Assembly: GCA_003220795.1 (NCBI GenBank)
Contig: QHTK01000045.1
Coordinates: 178,583-242,582, forward strand
DNA length: 64,000 bases
Source: Gemmatimonadota bacterium
GTDB lineage: Bacteria > Gemmatimonadota > Gemmatimonadetes > Gemmatimonadales > GWC2-71-9
Reading direction: 5' to 3'
A program made the position numbers and the translations under genes. Shown here in pieces: positions 54,555 to 64,000 of this stretch; the stretch's first letter is position 1, and the number at the start of each line of letters is the position of its first letter. The notes under the pieces are model-generated. The model had not been told where the DNA came from and made no database searches. It was given only the letters and a program-made list of their open reading frames with translations.

Positions 54555-55421
54555 ATGACGATGCGACGCTTCCCTCGTCCCAGCATGCGGCGGGTCGTGA
54601 TCGTCGTGCCGAGCCTGTTCACGCTCTTCAACCTGTTTTTCGGCATCTGGTCGATGGTGCTCGCGTCGCGCGGCGAGTTCGACCGCGCGGGGTGGTACAT
54701 CTTCTTCGCCGGCATTCTGGACGCGCTCGATGGCCGGGTGGCGCGTCTCTCGAAGACGGGCACCCGGTTCGGCGCCGAGCTCGACAGCCTCGTGGACGTC
54801 GTGAGCTTCGGGGTCGCGCCGGCCTTTCTCATCTACCAGCTCGAGTTCGCGAGCGCCGGGCAGGCGGAGTGGATCTTCTGCTACTTTTACGTCATGGCGG
54901 CGGCCATCCGCCTCGCGCGCTTCAACATCACCCAGGCAGGACGCTCCAAGCGCTACTTCATCGGCCTCCCGTCGCCGGCGGCGGGCATGACGCTCGCCAC
55001 GTTTTACCCGTTCACGACCACGGAGGCGTGGCGCCACCTGGCACCGTACCTGCCGCGCCATCACCTGATGCAGTTCGTCATGATCCTGCTCAGCATCCTG
55101 ATGGTGAGCAACGTGCGGTACGCGACCATGCCCCGCGCAGGTCTGCGCAGCGTGCGCGGTCTGTTGGGGCTCGCCACGGTGTTGTTCATCCTCGTCTTCG
55201 GGATCCTCGAGCACGATGCGTTCTTCTTTCCGCTGGGCATCACCTACATGGCGTACGGCGTGTTGCGGGCGACCGTCCTCGGCTTCTTCCTCGAGGCCTC
55301 CGAGGACGAGGAAGCGGAGATCGCGGGGCCGATCGTGATCACCGACGGCGGGTCGATGGGCGACGCCTTCGGGCCGCGCACGCGCGGCCTCTCGCCGCCG
55401 GGGGGAGGGACGGCGTCGTGA
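54555..55421 (+). CDS. pssA: CDP-diacylglycerol-serine O-phosphatidyltransferase
   Basis: 288 residues from the ATG at 54555. The CDP-alcohol phosphotransferase motif DG-x2-AR-x8-G-x3-D-x3-D is complete in LDGRVARLSKTGTRFGAELD followed by SLVD. Six to eight membrane helices. The ~45-residue acidic then Gly/Pro tail after the last helix is an extension. It makes phosphatidylserine for the adjacent psd. Stop overlaps the purS GTG (GTGA). Confidence 0.95.
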   Translation: MTMRRFPRPSMRRVVIVVPSLFTLFNLFFGIWSMVLASRGEFDRAGWYIFFAGILDALDGRVARLSKTGTRFGAELDSLVDVVSFGVAPAFLIYQLEFASAGQAEWIFCYFYVMAAAIRLARFNITQAGRSKRYFIGLPSPAAGMTLATFYPFTTTEAWRHLAPYLPRHHLMQFVMILLSILMVSNVRYATMPRAGLRSVRGLLGLATVLFILVFGILEHDAFFFPLGITYMAYGVLRATVLGFFLEASEDEEAEIAGPIVITDGGSMGDAFGPRTRGLSPPGGGTAS

Positions 55422-55675
55422 GCCGCTACCGTGTCCAGGTTCGCGTCATGCCGCGTGCCGCGCTGCTCGACCCACAGGGGCAGGCGGTGGAGCACGCGCT
55501 GCACGCGCTTGGCTTCGGCGAAGTCGGGCGCGTGCGGGTCGGCAAGCATCTCGTCCTCGAAGTGACGGCGGCGACGCATGAGGAGGCGATGGCGCAGGCG
55601 CGCACGATGTGCGACCGACTGCTCGCCAACCCGGTGACCGAGGACTACGAGCTGGCGGTGGAGACGACCCGATGA
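55418..55675 (+). CDS. purS: FGAM synthase subunit PurS
   Basis: 85 residues from a GTG at 55418, typical PurS size. RYRVQVRVMPRAALLDPQGQ and ALHALGFGEVGRVRVGKH match the small dimeric bridge between PurQ and PurL. It overlaps both neighbours by four bases. Confidence 0.94.
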   Translation: MSRYRVQVRVMPRAALLDPQGQAVEHALHALGFGEVGRVRVGKHLVLEVTAATHEEAMAQARTMCDRLLANPVTEDYELAVETTR

Positions 55676-56388
55676 CGCGAGTGGCCGTGATCGTGTTCCC
55701 CGGCTCGAACTGCGACGCCGACACACTCGCGGCCGCGCGGGAAGCGGGCTCGGACGCGTACTACGTGTGGCACCGCGACGCCGACCTGCGGCACGCCGAC
55801 GTCGTGATCCTGCCGGGGGGCTTCAGCTACGGCGATTACCTTCGCTCGGGCGCGATCGCCCGGTTCTCGCCGATCATGAGCGCCGTCGCCGCGCACGCGC
55901 GCGCCGGCGGGCCGGTCCTCGGCATCTGCAACGGGTTTCAGATCCTGTGCGAGGCGGGGCTCCTGCCGGGCGGGCTGATGCGGAACGCGCGGCTCAAGTT
56001 TCTGTCGCGGCCCGCCTGGGTGCGTGTCGAGACCACGGGCACCCCGTTTACCTGTCTGTACGACCAAGGCGACGTGCTCGAGATCCCGATTGCGCATGGC
56101 GACGGCCGCTACGTCGTGGACGAGCGCACCGCGGCGGAGCTCGAAGCGAGCGACCGGGTCGTGTGGCGCTACGTGCGGGACAACCCCAACGGCTCGACCC
56201 GTGATATCGCCGGCGTCTGCAACGCTGGCCGCAACGTGGTCGGCATCATGCCGCACCCGGAGCGCCGCAACGCCCCGATCTTGGGCGGCCAGGATGGAGC
56301 CCGTGTCTTTCACGCGATGGAGGCTCGACATGCGACGCAGCACGCTGTGGATGTGCGCGCTGTTGGCGACCGCCACCTTAGGGTGTAG
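55672..56388 (+). CDS. purQ: FGAM synthase glutaminase subunit PurQ
   Basis: 238 residues. AVIVFPGSNCDADTL, LPGGFSYGDYLRSGAIA, the nucleophile Cys in LGICNGFQILCEAG, and GIMPHPER with the His/Glu partners. It supplies ammonia to PurL. The last 59 bp overlap the start of the following lipoprotein gene, so its final ~15 residues (after the HAMEARH segment) are probably not conserved. Confidence 0.95.
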   Translation: MTRVAVIVFPGSNCDADTLAAAREAGSDAYYVWHRDADLRHADVVILPGGFSYGDYLRSGAIARFSPIMSAVAAHARAGGPVLGICNGFQILCEAGLLPGGLMRNARLKFLSRPAWVRVETTGTPFTCLYDQGDVLEIPIAHGDGRYVVDERTAAELEASDRVVWRYVRDNPNGSTRDIAGVCNAGRNVVGIMPHPERRNAPILGGQDGARVFHAMEARHATQHAVDVRAVGDRHLRV

Positions 56389-56899
56389 GCAGGTCAGCGA
56401 GCAATACGCGAAGATCAAGCAGACGATCGCGCAGAAGATCGCCGAGCGCCGCGGTCGCTCTGCGACTCCCCAGCCCGTGCAACAGCCCACGCCGCTGCCA
56501 CCGGAGCCGGCGCCCCCCGCCACGCCGTCCGCCGAGGTGCCGGCGCGGCCCCCGCGGCAGGTCCCCGAGCGTCCGGCGGCGTCCCGTGACGTCCCCTACA
56601 GCTCCGTGGACACAGGCACGATCGCGCCTGGGATGGGCGAGAAGGACGTCTACTCGCTGTGGGGTCCGCCGATCGCGGTGCGCCACCAGGGTGAATGGAC
56701 CTATCTCTTCTTCCGCAACGGCTGCGAATACACCTGCGGCACTGAGGATATCGTCACACTCCAGAACGGGCAGGTGGTGGACGCCGTGCTGCGCTGGCCG
56801 GGTCACGGCTACAGCGGCCAGTCCTCGTCGCCCGCGGCCACGAAGCCGCACTGGAAGCCCGGGGGCGACACGTTGACGGTCAAACCGCCTGGGACGTGA
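56330..56899 (+). CDS. BamE/SmpA-like lipoprotein
   Basis: 189 residues. The ATG at 56330 has GGAGG six bases upstream, inside purQ. The signal peptide ends ATATLGC (lipobox). A charged helix (QVSEQYAKIKQTIAQKIAER) and a proline-rich linker (~50-90) lead to a C-terminal domain IAPGMGEKDVYSLWGPP ... GEWTYLFFRNGCEY ... VTLQNGQVVDAVLRW, the pattern of the SmpA/OmlA (BamE-like) fold. Two Cys (GCEYTCG) may form a disulphide. Function unknown; its place between purQ and purL is unusual. Confidence 0.75.
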   Translation: MRRSTLWMCALLATATLGCRQVSEQYAKIKQTIAQKIAERRGRSATPQPVQQPTPLPPEPAPPATPSAEVPARPPRQVPERPAASRDVPYSSVDTGTIAPGMGEKDVYSLWGPPIAVRHQGEWTYLFFRNGCEYTCGTEDIVTLQNGQVVDAVLRWPGHGYSGQSSSPAATKPHWKPGGDTLTVKPPGT

Positions 56900-57234
56900 G
56901 TGAGCCCGTGCCCGACAAACCGAGCAAGAACGAGGAGGAATACTTCGCACGGCGCGACGCCGAGCTGCTGCGCCAGCAGCGCGACGCGGCACATCGGGCC
57001 GCGGTCGACGCCGAGCGCCGCTCCCACCACATGAAGTGTCCCAAGTGCGGCTACGACCTGATCACGGGGGAATGGCACGGCGTGCAGGTCGACCAGTGCA
57101 CGCACTGCCACGGCATCTGGTTCGACGCCGGCGAGGTGGAGACGGCGCTGGCCCACCCCGAGCCGACCATGCTGGCGCGCGTGTTCCGCACGGTGCTGCG
57201 CGGCGTCTCCGGCGCGAAGGCATCCGACCCGTGA
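56896..57234 (+). CDS. TFIIB-type zinc-ribbon protein
   Basis: 112 residues, GTG start overlapping the lipoprotein stop (GTGA). An N-terminal charged helix (~1-45, Arg/Glu/Ala-rich, possibly coiled coil), then one zinc ribbon CPKCGYDL ... [18 protein letters not shown], the zf-TFIIB family pattern. Role unknown; such small proteins may bind nucleic acid or act as zinc chaperones. The stop overlaps the purL start. Confidence 0.85.
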   Translation: MSEPVPDKPSKNEEEYFARRDAELLRQQRDAAHRAAVDAERRSHHMKCPKCGYDLITGEWHGVQVDQCTHCHGIWFDAGEVETALAHPEPTMLARVFRTVLRGVSGAKASDP

Positions 57235-59495
57235 CGCGGGCGGTCCCGTTTCCCGGTGACCCGCCGATCACGCCCCAGCTGGTCCGCGATCACCATCTCA
57301 CCGACGAGGAGTACGGGCGCATCGAGGCGCTGCTCGGTCGCGCGCCCACGTTCGCCGAGCTCGGCGTGTTCTCGGCCCTGTGGAGCGAGCACTGCTCCTA
57401 CAAGCACTCGCGGCCGATCCTCAGAGCGCTCCCCACCGCGGGTCCGCAAGTGATCCAGGGCCCGGGCGAGAACGCCGGCGTGCTGCGGCTCCCCGATGGC
57501 TGGGCGGTCGCCTTCAAGATCGAATCGCACAACCACCCCTCCGCCGTCGAGCCGTATCAGGGGGCCGCCACCGGGGTGGGCGGGATCCTGCGCGACGTGT
57601 TCACGATGGGCGCCCGGCCGGTGGCGTTGCTCAACAGCCTGCGCTTCGGTCCCGTGGACGAGGCGCGCAACCGTTACCTGTGCGCCGGTGTGGTGCGCGG
57701 CGTGGGCGACTACGGCAACTGCGTCGGCGTGCCCACGCTCGGCGGGGAGGTGGATTTCGGGCCGAGCTACGCCGGCAACCCGCTCGTCAACGCGATGTGC
57801 GTCGGCTTGCTGCGGGAGGCGGACCTGATGACGGCCGCCGCGCGCGGTGTGGGGAACGTCCTGCTCGTCGTCGGCTCCCGCACGGGCCGCGACGGCATCC
57901 ATGGCGCGTCGTTCGCCTCCGAGGAGCTGACGCACGAGAGCGAGCGGCGCCGGCCCCAGGTCCAGGTGGGCGACCCGTTCACCGAGAAGCTGCTGCTCGA
58001 AGCGAGCCTCGAGCTGATCGCCTCGGGCCACATCGTGGCGATCCAGGACATGGGCGCCGCGGGACTGACCTCATCGTCGGCCGAGATGGCCGCGCGGGGC
58101 GGTGTCGGGGTGGAGGTCGACCTGTCGCGCGTCCCTACCCGCGAGCCCGGGATGACCCCGTACGAGATCCTGCTCTCCGAGTCGCAGGAGCGCATGCTGG
58201 TGGTCGCCCAGGCGGATCGCGTGACGGAGGTCCAGGCGATCGCCGCCAAATGGGAGCTCACTGCTACGCCGATCGGGCGGGTGACGGACGACGGCATGTA
58301 CCGGGCGACGTGGCAGGAGCAGGTGGTGGTCGAGATCCCGGGGAAGCGGCTGATCGACGATTGTCCGGTGTATTGCCCGGAAGCTCGTGAAGACGAAGCG
58401 ATCGCTGAACTGCGACGACGGGACCCGGGACCCGGGGCCCGGGCCCCGGACCCCGCAGAAGCACTGCTTACGCTGCTCGACCACCCCGCCATCGCCTCCA
58501 AGCGCTGGGTCTACGAGCAGTACGACTCGACCGTTCAGGCGAGCACGGTGATCGCCCCTGGCGGGGACGCCGGTGTGATCCGGGTGCGGGGGGCGGAGTT
58601 TGGCATCGCGGTCACGACAGACTGCAATTCTCGCTACGTGGCGCTGGATCCGTACGAGGGCGGCAAGGCCGCCGTCGCGGAAGCCGCCCGCAACGTCGCC
58701 TGCACGGGCGCGCGCCCCCTCGGCGTCACCGACTGCCTGAACTTCGGCAGCCCGGAGCGACCGGCCGTGTTCAATCAGTTCCGCGAAGCGTGCCGCGGGA
58801 TCGCGGACGCGTGCCGGGCGCTCGACACGCCGGTCACGGGGGGCAACGTCTCCTTCTATAACGAAAGCCCGACGGGCGCCGTCGCACCCACGCCGGTCAT
58901 CGGCATGGTGGGCTTGCTGGCCCGCGCCGACCGTGCCGTCCCGAGCCACGCGCGGGGGCCGGGCGACGTCGTCTGCGTGGCCGGAGAAACGCGGAGCGAG
59001 CTGGGCGGCTCGGTGCTGTGGGAGGCGCTGTACGGCTTCGCGGGCGGCACGCCCCCGCGGGTGGACCTGGTCGCCGAGCGGCGGCTGGTGGACTTCCTCG
59101 TGGCCGGCGCGGAGCGGGCGCTGTTCCGCTCGGCCCACGACTGCTCGCAGGGTGGGCTCGGCGTCGCGCTCGCCGAGGTGGCGATGGGCGGCCCGTACGA
59201 CGAGACCGGGCTCGGGCTCGAAATCGATCTTACGACTTACGGCGCGCGCCTTGCGGCTGTGGATCTCTTGTTCAGCGAATCGCAGGCGCGCGCGGTGATC
59301 ACGTGCCCGCCCGAGCGCGCCGCCGCGGTTGTGGCGCTGGCGCAGGAGCTCGGCGTGCCGATCGAGCGCGTGGGCACGGTCGGCGATCGCGGCGGCGCCG
59401 TGCGCGTCCGGCTGCGGGACGGGCGCGTGGAGCACCGCGTCGACCGCCTGCGGGAGGTATATTTCTCGGGGTTGCCTCGTCGCATGGGAGACTGA
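57231..59495 (+). CDS. purL: FGAM synthase subunit PurL (small type)
   Basis: 754 residues from the GTG at 57231 (GTGA overlap), the size of PurS/PurQ-dependent Pur[67 protein letters not shown], and FSEDLSQ-like [18 protein letters not shown] in the second half. It converts FGAR to FGAM. A GGGACCCGGG-type GC repeat near 58430 encodes a Pro/Gly/Arg-rich loop with no conserved role. Confidence 0.96.
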   Translation: MTRAVPFPGDPPITPQLVRDHHLTDEEYGRIEALLGRAPTFAELGVFSALWSEHCSYKHSRPILRALPTAGPQVIQGPGENAGVLRLPDGWAVAFKIESHNHPSAVEPYQGAATGVGGILRDVFTMGARPVALLNSLRFGPVDEARNRYLCAGVVRGVGDYGNCVGVPTLGGEVDFGPSYAGNPLVNAMCVGLLREADLMTAAARGVGNVLLVVGSRTGRDGIHGASFASEELTHESERRRPQVQVGDPFTEKLLLEASLELIASGHIVAIQDMGAAGLTSSSAEMAARGGVGVEVDLSRVPTREPGMTPYEILLSESQERMLVVAQADRVTEVQAIAAKWELTATPIGRVTDDGMYRATWQEQVVVEIPGKRLIDDCPVYCPEAREDEAIAELRRRDPGPGARAPDPAEALLTLLDHPAIASKRWVYEQYDSTVQASTVIAPGGDAGVIRVRGAEFGIAVTTDCNSRYVALDPYEGGKAAVAEAARNVACTGARPLGVTDCLNFGSPERPAVFNQFREACRGIADACRALDTPVTGGNVSFYNESPTGAVAPTPVIGMVGLLARADRAVPSHARGPGDVVCVAGETRSELGGSVLWEALYGFAGGTPPRVDLVAERRLVDFLVAGAERALFRSAHDCSQGGLGVALAEVAMGGPYDETGLGLEIDLTTYGARLAAVDLLFSESQARAVITCPPERAAAVVALAQELGVPIERVGTVGDRGGAVRVRLRDGRVEHRVDRLREVYFSGLPRRMGD

Positions 59496-59502
59496 TCGCT
59501 AC

Positions 59503-60903
59503 ATGTGCGGCATCATCGGCGTCACCGGGATTGCGGACGCGGCGCGCGTCGCCTATCTCGGCCTCTACAGCCTGCAGCACCGTGGCCAGGAGTCCTCCGG
59601 GATCGTGGCCGTGGACGGTGAGGGCGCCGCGCGCTCGCATCGGGGGATGGGCCTCGTCTCCGATGTCTTCGACGAGCACGTGTTCAGCGAGCTGCCCGGG
59701 GATGTCGCCATCGGGCACTCGCGGTACTCGACCGCCGGCACGTCGGTGCTCGCCAACGCGCAGCCGATGCTGGCGCGCTACCGCGAAGGTCCGCTCGCCC
59801 TGGCGCACAACGGCAATCTCACCAACGCCGTGCAGCTCCGCTCCGACCTCGTGACCAAGGGCTCGATCTTCCAAAGCTCCTCGGACAGCGAGGTCCTGGT
59901 CCATCTGATCGCGCGCTCCGAGGCGCGCGAGCCCGAGGACCAGCTGCTCGACGCGCTGGAGCGGGTGGAGGGGGCCTACTCGCTGGTGATCACCGTCGGG
60001 CGCACGCTGTACGCGATCGTCGACCCGCGCGGCTTCCGCCCCCTCGTGCTGGGGCGGCTCGGTCACGGCTGGGTCGTCGCGTCCGAGACCTGCGCCCTCG
60101 ACATCGCCGGAGCGACGCTGGTGCGCGAGCTGGAGCCGGGGGACTTCGTCCGCATCCACGGGGAGGACCTGGACGACCTGCCCAAGCTGCCCGCCAAGCC
60201 GCACCGGCGCTGCGTGTTCGAGCTGGTGTATTTCTCGCGACCCGACAGCACGGTGTTCCATCGCTCGGTGGACGCCGTGCGGCGGGCGCTGGGCCGAGAG
60301 CTGGCGCGTGAGCAGCCGGCGCCGGGGGCGGATTGCGTGTTTTCGGTCCCGGACTCCTCCAACGCCATGGCGCTCGGCTTCTCGGAGGAGTCGGGCATCA
60401 AGCTCGAGCACGCCCTGATCCGCAACCACTACGTCGGCCGCACGTTCATCCATCCGGCCCAGGCGGGACGGATGGCCAAGGTGAAGATCAAGTTCAATCC
60501 GGTGCGCGAGGTGCTCGAGGGGAAGAAGGTGGTGGTGGTGGATGACTCGATCGTGCGCGGCACCACGAGCAAGGCGCTGGTCCAGCTCATCCGGCAAGCG
60601 GGCGCGGCGGAGGTCCATTTCCGCGTCGCCTCGCCCCCGATCACGGGTCCCTGCTACTACGGCATCGACACGCCCACCAAGAGCGAATTGATTGCGTCGA
60701 ATCACGACGTCGCGGGGATACGTGACCATTTAGGCGTAGACTCGCTCGGCTATCTCTCTCTGGACGGGATGCTGCGGGCTGCGGGTGGCGATCCGGCAGA
60801 CTTCTGCCACGCCTGCTTCTCCGGCGCCTATCCGACCCAGATTCCGGAAGACGACCTGGCGGGGGCGCGGCACGCCGCCCCCCTGTTGACGACCGCGGTC
60901 TGA
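59503..60903 (+). CDS. purF: Amidophosphoribosyltransferase PurF
   Basis: 466 residues from the ATG at 59503. It begins MCGIIGV, so Cys1 is exposed after Met removal with no propeptide; this resembles the E. coli type rather than the Fe-S-containing B. subtilis type. HRGQESSGI, IGHSRYSTAG, AHNGNLTN, and the PRPP loop VVVVDDSIVRGTTSK. First committed step of purine synthesis. Seven bases after purL. Confidence 0.96.
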   Translation: MCGIIGVTGIADAARVAYLGLYSLQHRGQESSGIVAVDGEGAARSHRGMGLVSDVFDEHVFSELPGDVAIGHSRYSTAGTSVLANAQPMLARYREGPLALAHNGNLTNAVQLRSDLVTKGSIFQSSSDSEVLVHLIARSEAREPEDQLLDALERVEGAYSLVITVGRTLYAIVDPRGFRPLVLGRLGHGWVVASETCALDIAGATLVRELEPGDFVRIHGEDLDDLPKLPAKPHRRCVFELVYFSRPDSTVFHRSVDAVRRALGRELAREQPAPGADCVFSVPDSSNAMALGFSEESGIKLEHALIRNHYVGRTFIHPAQAGRMAKVKIKFNPVREVLEGKKVVVVDDSIVRGTTSKALVQLIRQAGAAEVHFRVASPPITGPCYYGIDTPTKSELIASNHDVAGIRDHLGVDSLGYLSLDGMLRAAGGDPADFCHACFSGAYPTQIPEDDLAGARHAAPLLTTAV

Positions 60904-60910
60904 TGGCCCC

Positions 60911-63574
60911 GTGCCGTCGCTCGAGCGGTGGGTCTATTTCTTCGGTAACGGCCGCGCCGACGGCTCCGCGGCCATGCGCGACATCCTGGGCGGCAAGGGC
61001 GCTGGGCTGGCCGAGATGGCGAACCTGGGCCTCCCGGTCCCGCCCGGGTTCACGATCTCCGCCAAGCTGTGCCTCACCTACCTGGAGCAAGGCACCTTCC
61101 CCGACCAGCTACACGAAGAAGTCGACCGCCACCTGAAGCAACTCGAGCAGGCGACCAAGATGCGATTCGGCGATCCCGCCAACCCGCTGCTCGTCTCGGT
61201 GCGCTCGGGGGCGGCGGTTTCGATGCCCGGGATGATGGAGACGATCCTGAACCTGGGTCTGAACGACGCGACGGTGGGCGGACTGATCACGGGGTCGAAG
61301 AACCCCCGCTTCGCCTACGACTCCTACCGCCGCTTCGTCCAGATGTACGGCGACGTCGTGTTCGATCTCGGCAAGCAGCCGTTCGAAGAGGTGCTCGGCG
61401 AGTTCAAGCAGCGCCGCAAGGCGGCGCGCGACATCGATCTCCCCGCCGACGACCTGCAGGCACTGGTCCAGGAATTCAAGTCGATCATCCAGGCGAAGCG
61501 CGGCGCGCCGTTCCCCGAGGACCCGACGGCGCAGTTGTGGGGCGCGATCGAGGCGGTATTCAAGAGCTGGAACACCCGCCGGGCGGCCGATTACCGCAAG
61601 GTCCACGGCATCCCGGACGACCTCGGCACGGCCGTCAACGTCGTCGCGATGGTGTACGGCAACATGGGCGACGACTCGGGCACGGGCGTCGCGTTCACGC
61701 GCGATTGTCGCACAGGAGAGAAGGTGCTCAACGGCGACGTCCTCACCAACGCCCAGGGCGAGGACGTCGTGTCGGGCGCGCGGACGCCCGAGCCGATCGC
61801 GAAGCTGAAGCGCGGCGCGCTCGCGAAGGTGTACGGCGAGCTGGAGCGCGTCGCGGCGAAGCTCGAGCGACACTTCAAAGACGTGCAGGACATCGAGTTC
61901 ACCTTCGAGCGCGGCAAGCTGTACCTGCTGCAGACGCGCCGCGCCCAGCGAACCGGGCTCGCCGCCGTGCGGATCGCGGTCGAACTGGTGGAGGAGCGAC
62001 TGATCACGCCGGACGAAGCGGTGCAGCGGGTTCCGCCGCAGGACCTGGATCAGCTGTTCCACCCCATGGTGGACCCGCACGCCGCCGTGACCGTGGTGGC
62101 GAAAGGGCTGCCGGCCTCGCCCGGCGCGGCCATCGGAGATGTGGTGTTCGACGCCGACGAAGCCGAGGCGCTGGCGAAGCAGGGCCGCAAGGTCATCCTG
62201 GTGCGGCCCGAGACGTCGCCCGAGGATTTCCACGGCATCGTGGCGGCGCAGGCGGTGCTGACCGCGCGCGGCGGCATGACCAGCCACGCGGCGGTGGTGG
62301 CCCGTGGCATGGGGAAGACGTGCGTCGTGGGGGCGAAAGACGTCGAGGTCGACCCCCATGCCGGCCGGTTCCGCGCCAACGGCCGGGTGGTGAAAAAGGG
62401 GCAGCTGATCACCGTGGACGGTACCACGGGGCGGGTAATCCTCGGCGCGGCAAAGCTGGTCGAGCCCAAGATCGGCGCCCACTACACCACGCTCATGGGC
62501 TGGGCCGACGAGCGGCGCCGGCTGCGGGTCCGGGCCAACGCCGACACGCCCCAGGACGCGGTGCGCGCCCGCGAGTTCGGCGCCGAGGGTGTCGGGCTGT
62601 GCCGCACCGAGCATATGTTCTTCGAGGGCGACCGCATCATGGCGATGCGGGAGATGATCGTCGCGCCCGATGAGACCGGCCGCCGCCGCGCGCTCGCCAA
62701 GCTCCTCCCCATGCAGCGCGCCGACTTCGAGGGGATCTTCGAGGCGATGGCGGGCTATCCCGTCACGATCCGGCTGCTCGATCCACCGCTCCACGAATTC
62801 CTGCCCCACACCCGCGAGGAGGTGGCGGCGCTCGCTAAGGTCATGGGCCTGGCGGCGGGCAAGCTGCAGCGGCTCGTGGACTCGCTCGTGGAAGCGAACC
62901 CGATGCTCGGCCACCGCGGCTGCCGGCTCGGCATCACCTACCCCGAGATCACCGAAATGCAGGCGCGGGCCATCTTCGAGGCGGGCTGCCGCGTGGGGGC
63001 GCGCGGCAAGAAAGTCGTGGCCGAGGTGATGATCCCGCTCGTGGCGCACGTGGAGGAGCTCAAGCGGCAGGCGGAGATCGTGCGGCGTGTCGCGCAGGAA
63101 GTGTTCCTCGCCGAAGAGCGCGGCGTACCCTACCTCGTGGGAACGATGATCGAGCTGCCGCGCGCCGCGCTCACGGCCGACGAGATCGCCAAGGAGGCGG
63201 ATTTCTTCTCGTTCGGCACCAACGACCTGACCCAGACCACCTTCGGGCTGTCACGCGACGACGCCGGCCGGTTCCTGCCCTTCTACGTGGAGCACGGCAT
63301 CCTGAACGAGGACCCCTTCCAGGTGCTCGACCAGGACGGGGTCGGCAAGCTCATCGAGATCGCGGTGCGGCTGGGCCGGGGCACCCGCGCCGATCTGAAG
63401 ATCGGGATCTGCGGCGAGCACGGCGGCGAGCCCCGCTCGGTGAAGTTCTGCCACCACGTGGGCATGAACTACGTGTCGTGCTCGCCGTTCCGGATTCCGA
63501 TCGCCCGGCTCGCCGCGGCGCAGGCCGCCCTCGAGGAGCAGGGCATCGTCAACCGGACGAAGGCGACGGTCTAG
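60911..63574 (+). CDS. ppdK: Pyruvate phosphate dikinase
   Basis: 887 residues, GTG start 7 bp after purF. N-terminal ATP-grasp (GGKGAGLAEMANLGLPVPPGF; SGAAVSMPGMMETILNLG), the phosphohistidine domain with catalytic His in TARGGMTSHAAVVARGMGK, and the C-terminal PEP barrel (GLCRTEHMFF; GTNDLTQTTFGLSRDD; ICGEHGGEP). It interconverts PEP and pyruvate using AMP and PPi. PPi from purine synthesis could be a substrate, though co-location may be chance. The stop overlaps the opposing Yip1-like gene by four bases. Confidence 0.96.
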   Translation: MPSLERWVYFFGNGRADGSAAMRDILGGKGAGLAEMANLGLPVPPGFTISAKLCLTYLEQGTFPDQLHEEVDRHLKQLEQATKMRFGDPANPLLVSVRSGAAVSMPGMMETILNLGLNDATVGGLITGSKNPRFAYDSYRRFVQMYGDVVFDLGKQPFEEVLGEFKQRRKAARDIDLPADDLQALVQEFKSIIQAKRGAPFPEDPTAQLWGAIEAVFKSWNTRRAADYRKVHGIPDDLGTAVNVVAMVYGNMGDDSGTGVAFTRDCRTGEKVLNGDVLTNAQGEDVVSGARTPEPIAKLKRGALAKVYGELERVAAKLERHFKDVQDIEFTFERGKLYLLQTRRAQRTGLAAVRIAVELVEERLITPDEAVQRVPPQDLDQLFHPMVDPHAAVTVVAKGLPASPGAAIGDVVFDADEAEALAKQGRKVILVRPETSPEDFHGIVAAQAVLTARGGMTSHAAVVARGMGKTCVVGAKDVEVDPHAGRFRANGRVVKKGQLITVDGTTGRVILGAAKLVEPKIGAHYTTLMGWADERRRLRVRANADTPQDAVRAREFGAEGVGLCRTEHMFFEGDRIMAMREMIVAPDETGRRRALAKLLPMQRADFEGIFEAMAGYPVTIRLLDPPLHEFLPHTREEVAALAKVMGLAAGKLQRLVDSLVEANPMLGHRGCRLGITYPEITEMQARAIFEAGCRVGARGKKVVAEVMIPLVAHVEELKRQAEIVRRVAQEVFLAEERGVPYLVGTMIELPRAALTADEIAKEADFFSFGTNDLTQTTFGLSRDDAGRFLPFYVEHGILNEDPFQVLDQDGVGKLIEIAVRLGRGTRADLKIGICGEHGGEPRSVKFCHHVGMNYVSCSPFRIPIARLAAAQAALEEQGIVNRTKATV

Positions 63575-64000
63575 CGCCCGCCGCGCATTCCCGACAGGAC
63601 TCCGGTGACGAGTAGCGTGACCAGCAGCTGCACGATGGCCGCCGTGTAGGCGCTGCCCTTCGACGTCTTGTGCGTCACGCTGATGCCAGTCGCGGTCAGG
63701 AAGATGCCGTACAACGAGAACGGATTGATACCGCGCAGCAGCGCCAGCGTGAGGCCCTTGGCGCCGGGAGCGAGCAAGTCGAGGCCGAGCGCCGGCTGCA
63801 GGTCTTCCATTCCGGCGATTTGCTCCGTGCCCCGCATCCTCAGCACCACCAGACCGACCAGCGTCAGCAGGATGTAGGACATCGACGCGTAGGTCGTGAC
63901 GCTCAGCAGCGTGCCGAACTTCGCCTCTCCCCCCACGACCGATACCACGACCCAGAGCAGCAGCGCGTTGATCACGAGGATCAAGGCGTACACGACAGGG
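63571..64000 (-). CDS. Yip1-like integral membrane protein (5' end beyond window)
   Basis: 143 codons visible and still open at the right edge; the GTG at 63993 is probably internal. Four hydrophobic segments are seen (YALILVINALLLWVVVSVV; MSYILLTLVGLVVLRM; LALLRGINPFSLYGIFLTA; IVQLLVTLLVTGVL). The central FGTLLSVTTYASMSYI block fits YIP1-domain proteins common in this kind of genome. Function unknown. Confidence 0.7.
   Translation of the reverse strand, partial: PVVYALILVINALLLWVVVSVVGGEAKFGTLLSVTTYASMSYILLTLVGLVVLRMRGTEQIAGMEDLQPALGLDLLAPGAKGLTLALLRGINPFSLYGIFLTATGISVTHKTSKGSAYTAAIVQLLVTLLVTGVLSGMRGGR

Noticed and set aside
58420..58460. GC repeat in purL as a possible hairpin terminator
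   Set aside because: It lies inside an intact reading frame with no T-tract; it is a low-complexity loop.
1..64000. tRNA or rRNA genes, insertion sequences, phage genes or CRISPR arrays
   Set aside because: I looked for acceptor-stem/T-loop patterns, transposase motifs and spaced repeats and saw none; the only mobile-like element is the palindrome cluster at 33112-33188.

Overview
The window is a GC-rich (roughly 70 percent), very densely coded bacterial chromosome segment. Genes are packed in long co-directional strings whose stop and start codons overlap as ATGA, GTGA, TTGA or TGATG. The gene style points to Gemmatimonadota or a close relative: a BTAD/TPR membrane regulator, HEAT plus HD-GYP proteins, LytR_C and YqeK-like genes, and Yip1-like and PD40 proteins. 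This assignment is inference from gene content; there is no rRNA or tRNA here.

Layout. (1) 1-5053, minus strand: an operon of three lipoproteins (a 29-residue alpha-solenoid, a PD40 propeller and an RCC1 propeller). It is divergent from a BTAD-TolB-TPR transmembrane regulator (5195-8083). (2) 8263-30260, minus strand: about 18 almost gap-free genes. In transcription order they are ptsN, aspS, phoH, a PgpH-like HD protein, ybeY, two CNNM/CBS (CorC-like) proteins, mgtE, meaB, an acyl-CoA mutase large subunit, a baeRF protein, the B12 subunit of the mutase, an acyl-CoA carboxylase beta chain, a TPPII-like subtilase lipoprotein, AtuA in two pieces, an enoyl-CoA hydratase-like protein and a radical SAM protein. 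The radical SAM gene appears to end at UGA, but the UGA lies in a Cys-Sec-Ala-Glu-Pro tail and is followed by a SECIS-like hairpin, so I read it as a selenoprotein. (3) 30315-40199: an outer-membrane-like protein, rlmN, LytR_C, YqeK, panC, a low-coding zone of local duplications, two secreted proteins sharing a C-terminal domain, DUF711, panB and folK. (4) 40217-49959: trp genes (trpC, trpB, trpA; trpD apart) interleaved with signalling genes (HEAT protein, HD-GYP, methyl-accepting protein), and lexA with direct-repeat operator candidates. (5) 50066-63574, plus strand: truA, transaldolase, purB, purC, psd, pssA, purS, purQ, a BamE-like lipoprotein, a zinc-ribbon protein, purL, purF and ppdK. 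A Yip1-like gene enters from the right edge.

How the genes work together. The mutase, MeaB, B12 subunit, carboxylase, AtuA and hydratase genes form a branched-chain acyl-CoA island. The mutase carries the Phe/Gln pair of isobutyryl-CoA mutase rather than the Tyr/Arg pair of methylmalonyl-CoA mutase. The right third combines de novo purine synthesis with phosphatidylethanolamine synthesis. The points most worth a second look are the CUAEP selenoprotein with its SECIS, the ICM-like mutase assignment, the duplicated panC/secreted-protein zone, the three-lipoprotein surface operon with its regulator, and the signalling genes inside the trp operon.
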